A DNA stretch of 12,354 nt, taken from positions 1 to 12,354 of the forward strand of contig JAEUIK010000176.1 of the NCBI GenBank assembly GCA_016793185.1, given 5' to 3'. This document shows positions 7,001 through 12,354 of the stretch, one piece after another. The stretch is from Planctomycetaceae bacterium (GTDB lineage: Bacteria; Planctomycetota; Planctomycetia; Pirellulales; JAEUIK01). The notes below the pieces were generated by a model, which did no database searches, was not told the DNA's origin, and saw only the letters and a program-made list of their open reading frames with translations. Positions within the stretch are counted from its first letter, which is position 1. The number at the start of each line of letters is the position of its first letter. Made by a program: the position numbers and the translations under genes.

Positions 7001-7417
7001 AGATCTCAGGCTCTTCTCTTCCTGGGACAAGTGAGGCGTCGGAACGGAAGCTGGGCACAGCGCCGTCGGCGCTGGGACGCGCTCCCGGCACGAGGCTTGT
7101 TTCCTTCTAGGGCAAGGGGCGTGCCACTGCGTATCGCCCGCGCGAGGGGTTGCCGCTGAATACTATCCGTAAGCTGTTAATTTTTAATTAGTTGCAGATA
7201 AGTTCCGGCGCAGTTTTTCTGCTTCCCGTGACCCGCGGCTCGCCAGACATTTGCTTGCGAATTTGGCAGCATTCGCCGCGGGTTCGCGCAAGGCGACCGC
7301 CCCGTGAATGGCCCTCGGCAGCGTTCAACGGGCAGGCCGAGGCGCTGGTCGCGCGATGGAATTGCGTCCCTGGCCCAGGGACAGCGACTGGCCGAATGGG
7401 GCAGAGAAAAAGGCCGG
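7001..7417. other. 417-bp intergenic region upstream of the efflux genes
   Basis: No gene is supported in this stretch; open frames crossing it on both strands are shadows of the flanking genes. It should hold the promoter of the adaptor-pump pair. The only conspicuous element is an AT-rich patch at about 7171-7200 in otherwise GC-rich DNA. The 7201-7400 part shows nothing I can name. Confidence 0.5.
7178..7190 (-). promoter_or_regulatory. AT-rich inverted repeat, candidate operator/promoter of the efflux genes
   Basis: TAATT-TTT-AATTA is a perfect 5-bp inverted repeat, 178 bases before the adaptor ATG. On the minus strand it overlaps a poor promoter-like pair, TTAAAA, then 16 bases, then TAGTAT (four of six matches each). 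The AT-richness stands out strongly against its surroundings. No regulator gene is adjacent, so the link to metal control is inference. Confidence 0.3.
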
Positions 7418-7424
7418 TCAGGCC
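7407..7424 (-). terminator. Weak candidate terminator at the end of the MotA/TolQ-like gene
   Basis: On the minus strand GGCC (7424-7421), a 5-base loop containing the stop codon, and GGCC (7415-7412) are followed directly by TTTTT (7411-7407). The stem is only 4 bp, so the call is tentative. Confidence 0.25.
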
Positions 7425-8695
7425 GCGCGGTGGTCGCGGGGCGATACGCCTTGGTGGCGGGCGGTCAGCAGATGGATCGCGCCGGTCAGCCCGTGCAGGG
7501 CTTCGTCGATCTGCTGCGTCTCCCGCAAGATGCGCAGATTCTCGGCCAGCACGGTTTGCAGCTCGACCAGTTTTTGCTCGCCCTGGGTGATTCCCGAGAG
7601 CCCCTGCACGAGTCGCGCAAAATCGTCGCGGAGCGTGGCCAGTTGTTGGGCCGTGGTCCGCGCATCCCCTTGCTGTTCGGCCCGGCGCTGCTCGACCGAC
7701 TCGAGCAATTGCAGCAGGCGCTTTTCGCGTTCGCGGTCGCCGGCCGCGAATTGCTGTTGGATCCGCGCGAGCGCCTCTTCCCACAGCTTGGCCTGCCGTT
7801 GAAAGTACTGCTGGCCCTGCTGTTCGAAGCTCTCGAGGGCCGACGACCACATCTGGGATTGGTGCTGGACCGTGACTTCCATGGCGCGCAGCGTCGTGGC
7901 GTTGGCTTTTTCGAGCGCGGCCATGAAGGGCGTCATATTCGCGTCGGTCATCTCGAAGCGATTCAGCAGCTCGCGCTCGGTGCGCCGATCGATCGCGCGG
8001 AGGATTCCGTTCTCGGTCCGCTCGCAGAGGAACAGCGAGAACATCATGCTCGTGGAGGCGGCCAGCGCGCACGTCGTGGTATTGAACGCGGTGCCCATCT
8101 TCCCCACGACCAGACTCAACTGGTCGGCCATCTGGTCGGCCGAGAGGCCGCCCAGGGCGGTGCCGAAGTGCAGCACCGTGCCCAAGAATCCGAGCACGGG
8201 CGTAACCCAGCAGATGAAGCGGATCAGCCCATAGTTGTTGTGGGTGCGGTCCTCGTCGAGCTCCGAGAGATAACGGAGGTGATCGCCCAGATCGTTGGCC
8301 GTGCCCGTCTCGCTGAGATACTCCAGGGCCTGCATCAAGCGCTGGCCGAGCCGCGATTCGCGGAGCCAGGCGGGCTTTTCCTGGAGGTGGGCGTAGAGCA
8401 GGGGGGCATGGCTGACCGGCTCGCGACCTCCCTGCTTGGGAAGCCAATCCTCACGCAAGGCCCACGATTCGCGCGGCAGGGCCAGCGCGCGGAACACCGT
8501 GTCGGTGATGCCCCAGATGAAGAACGCAACGATCACGTACTCGACGTTGTGCTCGGTCGTGTAGCGGTGCAGCAGCGTCTGCTCCATGCCCGGCCGAGTA
8601 ATCACCCAGTAGTAGCCCAGGGTCAGCAACACCGCCAACCCGAAGGTCACGTCCATCGTGCGTGAGAACATCGACTTCAATCGCGCGAGCAGCAT
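7418..8695 (-). CDS. MotA/TolQ/ExbB-family proton channel protein with long coiled-coil tail
   Basis: The product has 425 residues. The family forms inner-membrane proton channels that power TolR/ExbD/MotB-type partners. Two N-terminal membrane segments (about 15-33 and 50-70) precede a cytoplasmic loop of about 85 residues. The diagnostic pair of helices follows: TPVLGFLGTVLHFGTAL (165-181) and MGTAFNTTTCALAASTSMM (200-218). These carry the P-x-LGFLGTV and AF-x-TT-x-x-AL signatures of the family. From about 240 to 415 the protein is Gln/Glu/Arg/Leu-rich and predicted to be coiled coil (for example RIQQQFAAGDREREKRLLQLLESVEQRR, split here as RIQQQFAAGD and REREKRLLQLL). That tail is much longer than in TolQ or ExbB (about 230-245 residues). 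No partner gene of the ExbD/TolR/MotB kind follows within 417 bases downstream. ATG 8695 has GAGG ten bases upstream, and a good promoter lies further up. Confidence 0.85.
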   Translation of the reverse strand: MLLARLKSMFSRTMDVTFGLAVLLTLGYYWVITRPGMEQTLLHRYTTEHNVEYVIVAFFIWGITDTVFRALALPRESWALREDWLPKQGGREPVSHAPLLYAHLQEKPAWLRESRLGQRLMQALEYLSETGTANDLGDHLRYLSELDEDRTHNNYGLIRFICWVTPVLGFLGTVLHFGTALGGLSADQMADQLSLVVGKMGTAFNTTTCALAASTSMMFSLFLCERTENGILRAIDRRTERELLNRFEMTDANMTPFMAALEKANATTLRAMEVTVQHQSQMWSSALESFEQQGQQYFQRQAKLWEEALARIQQQFAAGDREREKRLLQLLESVEQRRAEQQGDARTTAQQLATLRDDFARLVQGLSGITQGEQKLVELQTVLAENLRILRETQQIDEALHGLTGAIHLLTARHQGVSPRDHRAA

Positions 8696-8760
8696 AGGAT
8701 GTCAGCCTCGAAGAGCTGGAAAGCGGTCGATCGCGGGGGCGCGCAGCCGTTGCGCGGCGG

Positions 8761-8777
8761 GACATCAAAGAGATGTC
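8761..8777. promoter_or_regulatory. Operator-like palindrome over the channel gene's -10 element
   Basis: GACATC-aaaga-GATGTC is a perfect 6-bp inverted repeat with a 5-base spacer. It covers the predicted minus-strand -10 (8764-8769), the position where a repressor would block initiation. No regulator is encoded nearby. Confidence 0.4.
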
Positions 8778-8792
8778 GGCGTCACGTGTCAA
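8764..8792 (-). promoter_or_regulatory. Sigma70-type promoter for the MotA/TolQ-like gene
   Basis: On the minus strand a perfect -35, TTGACA (8792-8787), is followed by a 17-base spacer and TTTGAT (8769-8764), which matches the -10 consensus at four of six positions. Transcription would start about 60 bases before ATG 8695. Confidence 0.55.
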
Positions 8793-8862
8793 GATCAGCA
8801 CGCATGCCAGCAGGGCGACGCCAGCGCGCCCGGGCGATTTGCGGCCCGGCTCGGAGCTGCTC

Positions 8863-8891
8863 TTGACCGGCCCCGCACCGCTCCCTATCGT
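8863..8891 (+). promoter_or_regulatory. Sigma70-type promoter for the small lipoprotein
   Basis: TTGACC (8863-8868, five of six), a 17-base spacer and TATCGT (8886-8891, four of six) face the lipoprotein gene, whose ATG is 80 bases downstream of the -10. It is divergent from the promoter at 8764-8792. Confidence 0.45.
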
Positions 8892-8912
8892 CTCGCCCGC
8901 TTCGCCCACCGG

Positions 8913-8932
8913 GTGGGGGATTTTCCCCCCAC
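8913..8932 (+). promoter_or_regulatory. Stable hairpin in the lipoprotein leader
   Basis: GTGGGGG (8913-8919) pairs perfectly with CCCCCAC (8926-8932) around an ATTTTC loop. It lies downstream of the candidate promoter and 38 bases before the start codon, so it would be in the 5' untranslated RNA. No U-run follows. Confidence 0.45.
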
Positions 8933-8970
8933 GGCGGCGGGCAGCTTTCACGCGAAAAGGATGTCATCGC

Positions 8971-9285
8971 ATGCGATCCGCCTGGTTCGTCGGCAGCCTG
9001 GGCCTGTTAGTCTTCGCGGCCGGCTGCAATTGCGGCACCTGTGGGTGGGGCAACTGCGGCCGCGGTTATCCCGGGGGAACCTATCCCCAGGCGGCCGCGA
9101 CGACGCCGCAATACAACATGGCGGGAACCTATGCCTCGTCGCCGCAGGGGGCGACTCCCGCGAGTTCGGCCGCGCCCGCCGGCGGGGCCACGACCGGCAG
9201 CACCGCGACGACGGCCAGCACGCAGTACTCTGCGAGCGGCACTTCGACGAGCCTGTCGTCGTCCGACGATGCGGTCCTGCGGTAA
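8971..9285 (+). CDS. Small Cys-rich lipoprotein with Ser/Thr/Ala-rich tail
   Basis: The product has 104 residues. A short signal peptide (MRSAWFVGSLGLLVFAAGC) ends in a lipobox-like AAGC with Cys19 as the expected lipidation site. The -3 residue is Ala rather than the usual Leu, so lipidation is likely but not certain. The mature N-terminus is CNCGTCGWGNCG, with Cys19, 21, 24 and 29 in a C-x-C-x2-C-x4-C arrangement, then a Gly/Tyr/Pro stretch and a low-complexity Ala/Thr/Ser/Gly tail with no fold I recognise. The frame is open back to 8773, but ATG 8971 starts the signal peptide and is preceded by AAAAGG (8955-8960) at ten bases. The Cys cluster could be structural, metal-binding or redox-active; only its presence is seen. 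It diverges from the channel gene and faces the propeller gene, whose stop is 24 bases away. Confidence 0.7.
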   Translation: MRSAWFVGSLGLLVFAAGCNCGTCGWGNCGRGYPGGTYPQAAATTPQYNMAGTYASSPQGATPASSAAPAGGATTGSTATTASTQYSASGTSTSLSSSDDAVLR

Positions 9286-9309
9286 GAATCGCGCAGTGAT
9301 TCGCCGAGC

Positions 9310-11007
9310 CTACTGGGCGGCCTCGACCGGATCGCCCTCCGCGCCCGTCGGCGTCGCGGTGCTCTCCACGTCCGGCGCCGATTGCGCGTTGGAGGCTGGC
9401 TCTGGCCCATCGCGCCGGGGGACAAGCTCGTAGCAGGCCATCTCCTCGTGGTTGCGAATGTAGGCGCGGCCGTTCTCGAGCACGGGGCAGTTCCAAGTCT
9501 TCCCCTCGATCGCCGGAAAGATCGCCAGCTCGTGGTGACGGTCGGGGGTGGCTTCGACCAGCACCAGCTCGCCGCGCTCGCTCAGAATAAGCAGCAGATC
9601 GCCGCTCAGCAGCATTTGGCCGTGACCGTACCGTCCCTGCTTCCAGCGGCGCTGGCCGGTCTCGAGGTCCAAGCAGACGAGGATTCCCTCGTCCAGGCCA
9701 TACACGAATCCGTCGCGCGCCAGCGGGTTGGCGAACGCGCATTTCAGCAGGCGATTGCGCCACAGCTCCTGCGGCAACCACGAGCTCCCGTCGCCATCGA
9801 CCTCGATCAGGGCGGCGCCGGAGCTCGACGAGATCAGAATCTTGGCGCCGTCGAACACCAAGGGCTGCGCGACGTTGATATTGAACTGCGACTCCCAGGG
9901 AAAGCGCCACAGTTCGGCGCCGCCGTCGGCGTTGTGGCCGGCGAGCCCTCCGGCGTCAAAGATCAGGATCTGCCGCTCCCCCCGGATCGTGGCCAACATG
10001 GGCGAGCTATAGCCGGCGCCTGCCGTTCCGTGCCGCCAGACGAGCCGGCCGTCGGCGCGCGCCAGCGCGACGAGGCCCCGGCTGTCGGCCTTCCCTTGTT
10101 GCGCGCCGGGATTGACGACGACCAGGTCGTCGTAAACCAGCGGTGAGCCGGCCATGCCCCAGTCGATGTTCTGGACGCTGTTCAGCTCGAGAATGTTGAC
10201 CGACCATTTCGGCTGGCCGGAGTTCAGGTCGAGGCAAGTCAGGATGCCGGTCGCGCCGAGCGCATAGACCTCCCCGTCGGCGACGGTGGGCGTCGCGCGG
10301 GGGCCGTCGCCGCCGAGCTTCTCGCTGAAGAGCGCGGGGTACGCATGTTCCCAGAGCTCGCGTCCGGAGTTGACGTCGTAGGCCACGACCGCCTCGCGCT
10401 CGCGGCGCTGTTCGATCGTGATCGCCCGCCCCCCGGACAGGGCGAACGACGCGTAGCCTCCTCCGCACGGCTGCCGCCAGACCAGCCGCGGCGGCTCGGC
10501 GCTCCAATCGCGCGCCAGCGCGGGTCCGTTGACAACCCCATCTCGCTTGCGACCCCGATACTCGGCAAAGTCTTGCCAGCCTGACTCAGCGCTCGCGATG
10601 GAAGCCTCGGCGGCGCCGGGTCGGGCGGCCGCGCGATGTGCTTCGAGGCGATCATCGCCGGACGGCTCCCAGCGAAAATGCGGGATGGGGGTCATGTCGC
10701 CGGTGAACTCGACCCACTCGACGCTGGCGATCGCCCCCACCAGCAGGGCGAGCAACACGCCTTCGACGCCCAGCCGCACGCTCCGCGCGACGCGCCGATT
10801 CAAGAGCCACCAGAAGTTCAAACAGAGCAGTGCGGCCAGGGCGGTCACAGCGACGAGCATCCGCCGCGTGCCCCGATCGAGCGAATCAACCGGCACATAG
10901 AGGGCGGCGAGCATCACGGCGACGGCGATCGCGAGAATCAGCGCCGGCGTGCGGACCTGGCGCCAAATGCCAGCAGGCTGCGAAACCAGATTTTCGGCCG
11001 TCGCCAT
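9310..11007 (-). CDS. Membrane-anchored PQQ-like beta-propeller repeat protein
   Basis: The product has 565 residues from ATG 11007. Three membrane helices lie near the N-terminus (about 21-41, 50-69 and 81-98), followed by a Trp-docking-type beta-propeller from about 145 to 530. Repeated blade motifs include VVAYDVNSGRELWEH (207-221), GILTCLDLNSGQPKWSV (254-270), LVALARADGRLVWR (312-325) and ILVCLDLETGQRRWKQGRY (442-460). Blades of this kind occur in PQQ-like domains, including BamB, and usually bind no PQQ; the role here is probably a protein-interaction scaffold on the periplasmic side. DWGMAGSPLVYDDLVVVNPG (282-301) and GDGPRATPTVADGEVYALGA (233-252) are strongly like a conserved planctomycete/proteobacterial group. 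The C-terminal 30 residues are low complexity. The frame extends up to 11142, but ATG 11007 has GGGGGAG (11021-11015) seven bases upstream and the extension is Arg/Gly/Pro filler. It appears monocistronic. Confidence 0.88.
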   Translation of the reverse strand: MATAENLVSQPAGIWRQVRTPALILAIAVAVMLAALYVPVDSLDRGTRRMLVAVTALAALLCLNFWWLLNRRVARSVRLGVEGVLLALLVGAIASVEWVEFTGDMTPIPHFRWEPSGDDRLEAHRAAARPGAAEASIASAESGWQDFAEYRGRKRDGVVNGPALARDWSAEPPRLVWRQPCGGGYASFALSGGRAITIEQRREREAVVAYDVNSGRELWEHAYPALFSEKLGGDGPRATPTVADGEVYALGATGILTCLDLNSGQPKWSVNILELNSVQNIDWGMAGSPLVYDDLVVVNPGAQQGKADSRGLVALARADGRLVWRHGTAGAGYSSPMLATIRGERQILIFDAGGLAGHNADGGAELWRFPWESQFNINVAQPLVFDGAKILISSSSGAALIEVDGDGSSWLPQELWRNRLLKCAFANPLARDGFVYGLDEGILVCLDLETGQRRWKQGRYGHGQMLLSGDLLLILSERGELVLVEATPDRHHELAIFPAIEGKTWNCPVLENGRAYIRNHEEMACYELVPRRDGPEPASNAQSAPDVESTATPTGAEGDPVEAAQ

Positions 11008-11014
11008 GACGAAA

Positions 11015-11021
11015 CTCCCCC
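11015..11021 (-). promoter_or_regulatory. Ribosome binding site deciding the propeller protein start
   Basis: GGGGGAG on the minus strand lies seven bases before ATG 11007 and supports this start over the longer frame beginning at 11142. Confidence 0.7.
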
Positions 11022-11045
11022 GATGCGCGAATGCCCCGTGAAACG

Positions 11046-11066
11046 GCGCCCCGAGAAACGGGGCGC
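11046..11066 (-). promoter_or_regulatory. All-GC hairpin in the propeller gene leader
   Basis: GCGCCCCG (11046-11053) and CGGGGCGC (11059-11066) form a perfect 8-bp stem around a 5-base loop (AGAAA on the plus strand). It lies 39 bases before the start codon, between the candidate promoter and the Shine-Dalgarno. There is no following U-run. Confidence 0.5.
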
Positions 11067-11094
11067 GAATCGCCGCGCCGCTTCCCGTGCTGTC

Positions 11095-11123
11095 AGGATA
11101 TCGCCCGGCGATTGCGACCGCAA
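11095..11123 (-). promoter_or_regulatory. Candidate promoter of the propeller gene
   Basis: On the minus strand TTGCGG (11123-11118), a 17-base spacer and TATCCT (11100-11095) make a moderate sigma70-type match, about 88 bases before ATG 11007. Phased A-tracts lie directly upstream. Confidence 0.35.
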
Positions 11124-11171
11124 AACGAGGTCCGTTGCGCAAAGCAAAAACAGCTCAAAACGTCGCAAAAC
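11122..11171. promoter_or_regulatory. Helically phased A-tracts upstream of the propeller gene promoter
   Basis: AAAAC occurs at 11147, 11157 and 11167, exactly 10 bases apart, and once more at 11122. A-tracts in helical phase bend DNA, and this patch is AT-rich against a GC-rich background. It lies directly upstream of the candidate -35 at 11118-11123, where an UP element or curvature could act. Confidence 0.4.
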
Positions 11172-11338
11172 AAACGCACCGCGCGGCACGCTGATTGCTT
11201 TGCGTCGCCGGTCGCAGCAAACCACGCATTCGATGTGGAAACTGCTAAAGACACAGGCGAGACGGGCCTGCAAACTGCGCATCAGCGCCGCGGGCCCCGC
11301 GCAGGTGCAACCAGAACTCAGGAGTTGAGATTCGAGTC

Positions 11339-11429
11339 GTCGGCGGTGAAGTGCCGACAATGCACGAGCAAGCAGCTACTACGCAGCGTCATCGCGAGGG
11401 AAGCGAGAGTCTGCAAGGAGGTAGTCGGC
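11339..11429 (+). ncRNA. Structured leader RNA of the 63-residue membrane protein gene (candidate cis-regulator)
   Basis: Several pairings coexist or compete. GTCGGC (11339-11344) pairs with GCCGAC (11353-11358). TCGC (11392-11395) pairs with GCGA (11403-11406). ACTACGCAG (11378-11386) pairs with CTGC (11411-11414) plus GTAGT (11421-11425), leaving the Shine-Dalgarno bases AAGGAG (11415-11420) as a bulge. GCCGAC can alternatively pair with a second GTCGGC (11424-11429) just after the Shine-Dalgarno. I match it to no known riboswitch class. Chance pairing in GC-rich DNA is possible. Confidence 0.35.
11415..11421 (+). promoter_or_regulatory. Perfect Shine-Dalgarno of the 63-residue membrane protein
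   Basis: AAGGAGG lies ten bases before ATG 11432. It is the closest match to the full anti-16S sequence in the window and is the main reason for choosing this start over ATG 11351. Confidence 0.6.
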
Positions 11430-11431
11430 TA

Positions 11432-11623
11432 ATGAGTCTCTTCGAATTCACCGGCGACGGGCCCTCGTCACTCACACTCGGCATAATCGGCATCGCTTGC
11501 CTCGCCGTGTACGAAGCGCCGCATGCGTTTCGTCGCTGGCTCTCGACGCGTCGCCGCCGCCGCTTCGCTCTGGCGCTCTTGGTGCGCCGCGCTCTGCCGG
11601 CGCGCCGCATCGCGCATGGGTAG
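11432..11623 (+). CDS. Small membrane protein of unknown function, 63 residues
   Basis: I do not recognise this protein. It begins MSLFEFTGDGPSSLTLG and has one hydrophobic segment (about 13-28, SLTLGIIGIACLAVY). This is followed by a very basic cytoplasmic-type tail with seven Arg within 11 residues (34-44), a second short hydrophobic patch (FALALLV, 45-51) and another Arg-rich end. The positive charge after the helix suggests an N-out, C-in topology. A textbook Shine-Dalgarno precedes the ATG and the leader can fold around it, which argues for a real gene; the arginine-heavy second half could still be GC-driven reading of noncoding DNA. It stands alone between the divergent propeller gene and the Sir2 gene. 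No function is proposed. Confidence 0.5.
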   Translation: MSLFEFTGDGPSSLTLGIIGIACLAVYEAPHAFRRWLSTRRRRRFALALLVRRALPARRIAHG

Positions 11624-11667
11624 TCGGCCAGTCGGCATTGCCACACTCGGCAGCCGGCGCGCGCGCG

Positions 11668-11683
11668 GGGGACGTTAGTCCCC
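11668..11683. repeat. Intergenic hairpin GGGGAC-gtta-GTCCCC
   Basis: A perfect 6-bp stem with a 4-base loop lies 45 bases after the small membrane protein gene. It may be a fragment of a dispersed repeat or a weak terminator, but no U-run follows in either direction. Confidence 0.35.
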
Positions 11684-11757
11684 GGAGGCATCATCTTCTG
11701 CCGGCAACCACTCCCCTCCCAGCGGACGCGGGTAGCGAGGGCGAGCGTGATTCAGCT

Positions 11758-11778
11758 CCCCAGGCCTGAGGCCAGGGG
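11758..11778. repeat. Intergenic palindrome CCCC-a-GGCC-tga-GGCC-a-GGGG
   Basis: Two nested stems separated by an A/A mismatch enclose a 3-base loop. It is a near-perfect 21-base hairpin, 90 bases before the Sir2 start. It could be part of a repeat family or of the Sir2 leader. Confidence 0.35.
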
Positions 11779-11867
11779 CTCGGTTGCGTGGTCGCGTGGT
11801 GGACTCGCGTCGTCTACGATGATCTGCCGGAGTGGGGCGCTTCAGTGGATACACCGGGACGCCGCGG

Positions 11868-12354
11868 ATGGCGAACAACGATCTTTCTGAGCGGTGTCGG
11901 CAAGTCGCCCAATGGCTGGCCGCCGCGCGGCGCGCGGTCGTCTTTACCGGCGCCGGCATGAGCACGGCCAGCGGAATTCCCGATTTCCGCTCGCCAGGGG
12001 GCATCTGGTCGAAGTACCAGCCCGTTTACTTCGACGACTTCCTGGCCAGTGCCAGCGCTCGGCACGAGTATTGGCGGCAGAAGGCCGAAGCCCATCGCGA
12101 GTTCGCCGACGCGCGCCCCAACCGCGGCCACGAGATTCTCGCCCGCTGGGAACGGTCGGGGCGCGTCCGGGGCGTCATTACGCAGAACATCGACGGGCTG
12201 CATCAACTGGCCGGCAGCGCGCAGGTGCTCGAACTGCACGGGACGGCGCGGCAGGTGACCTGTCTCGATTGCGGCGCCAGCTACGATCCGGAGCCGCTGA
12301 TCGCCCAGTTCGCGCGCGAGAATCGCGTCCCTCCCTGCGCCGGCTGCGGCGGGC
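11868..12354 (+). CDS. Sir2-family NAD-dependent protein deacylase, N-terminal part
   Basis: The frame runs to the window end with 162 residues visible of the 230-250 expected, so the C-terminus is missing. Sirtuins remove acyl groups from lysines using NAD, giving nicotinamide and O-acyl-ADP-ribose, in the cytoplasm. Visible landmarks are VVFTGAGMSTASGIPDFRSP (24-43), with the GAG-x-S NAD loop and the GIPDFR motif; ITQNIDGLH (104-112), with the Gln-Asn-x-Asp set; ELHGT with catalytic His124; and the first zinc pair C-x2-C at 132/135 (TCLDCG), then C-x2-C at 157/160 (CAGCGG). All key residues present so far are intact. The Tyr/Arg pair of desuccinylase-type class III sirtuins is not evident, so deacetylase activity is the likelier guess. 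ATG 11868 gives a family-like N-terminus; GTG 11832 is an in-frame alternative with no better ribosome binding site. Confidence 0.93.
   Translation, partial: MANNDLSERCRQVAQWLAAARRAVVFTGAGMSTASGIPDFRSPGGIWSKYQPVYFDDFLASASARHEYWRQKAEAHREFADARPNRGHEILARWERSGRVRGVITQNIDGLHQLAGSAQVLELHGTARQVTCLDCGASYDPEPLIAQFARENRVPPCAGCGG

Noticed and set aside
5852..7159. 435-residue open frame on the plus strand
   Set aside because: It is antisense to the adaptor gene, with repeated Arg/Asp/His composition and no recognisable motif.
7188..8695. Open frames of 419 residues (minus, 7188-8447) and 453 residues (plus, 7304-8665)
   Set aside because: Both overlap the MotA/TolQ-like gene in other frames. Only the 7418-8695 frame shows membrane helices and family motifs.
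11008..11142. N-terminal extension of the propeller protein to 11142
   Set aside because: It would run through the leader hairpin and promoter region, is Arg/Gly/Ala filler, and lacks a Shine-Dalgarno, while ATG 11007 has a strong one.
11361..11388. Resemblance to a c-di-GMP-I (GEMM) riboswitch (GCACGAGCAAGC, then ACGCAGC)
   Set aside because: The intervening P1b hairpin and tetraloop are missing and the second half of the motif does not follow, so the partial match is probably chance.
1..12354. CRISPR arrays, tRNA or rRNA genes, insertion sequences
   Set aside because: I saw no regularly spaced direct repeats, cloverleaf with CCA end, rRNA core sequence or transposase motif on either strand.

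Overview
The window is GC-rich (about 65% or more by eye) and reads as a piece of a planctomycete chromosome, probably a Pirellulales-like lineage. The grounds are a DUF1549-type secreted protein, an ACP-like 'MGLDTVELV' fragment, a PQQ-like propeller protein anchored by three N-terminal helices, small repeats of a type I associate with planctomycete intergenic regions, and wide gaps between genes. This is inference; there is no rRNA or marker gene to settle it.

Layout. (1) 1-620: the N-terminus of a DUF1549-type protein on the minus strand, cut by the window edge. Its frame stays open back through two small repeats into a relic of an acyl-carrier-like gene. (2) 790-2169: a LarA-like (nickel-pincer lactate racemase superfamily, DUF2088) enzyme on the plus strand, behind a hairpin-rich leader. 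(3) 2213-7000: a minus-strand pair of a CzcB/CusB-type membrane fusion protein followed by a CzcA/CusA-type RND heavy-metal efflux pump; no outer membrane channel gene is in view. (4) 7418-8695: a minus-strand MotA/TolQ/ExbB-family channel protein with a long coiled-coil tail. (5) 8971-9285: a small Cys-rich lipoprotein on the plus strand. Genes 4 and 5 diverge from a 275-bp region holding a well-formed sigma70-type promoter for each. (6) 9310-11007: a membrane-anchored PQQ-like beta-propeller protein on the minus strand. (7) 11432-11623: a probable 63-residue membrane protein with a perfect Shine-Dalgarno and a foldable leader. (8) 11868 to the end: the N-terminal part of a Sir2 deacylase, cut by the window edge.

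How the genes work together. Only the efflux pair is a clear functional unit: the adaptor and pump should form two thirds of a tripartite metal exporter, with a TolC/CzcC-type channel supplied from elsewhere. The other genes look like independent transcription units. MotA/TolQ-type proteins usually work with a MotB/TolR-type partner, and LarA-type enzymes need LarB, LarC and LarE to make their cofactor; none of these is in the window.

I found no complete new system. The best leads are the structured leader of the 63-residue membrane protein, the DUF1549 gene that has lost a recognisable start beside a repeat and a gene relic, the LarA homologue that lacks the substrate arginine, and the operator-like palindrome over the channel gene's promoter.
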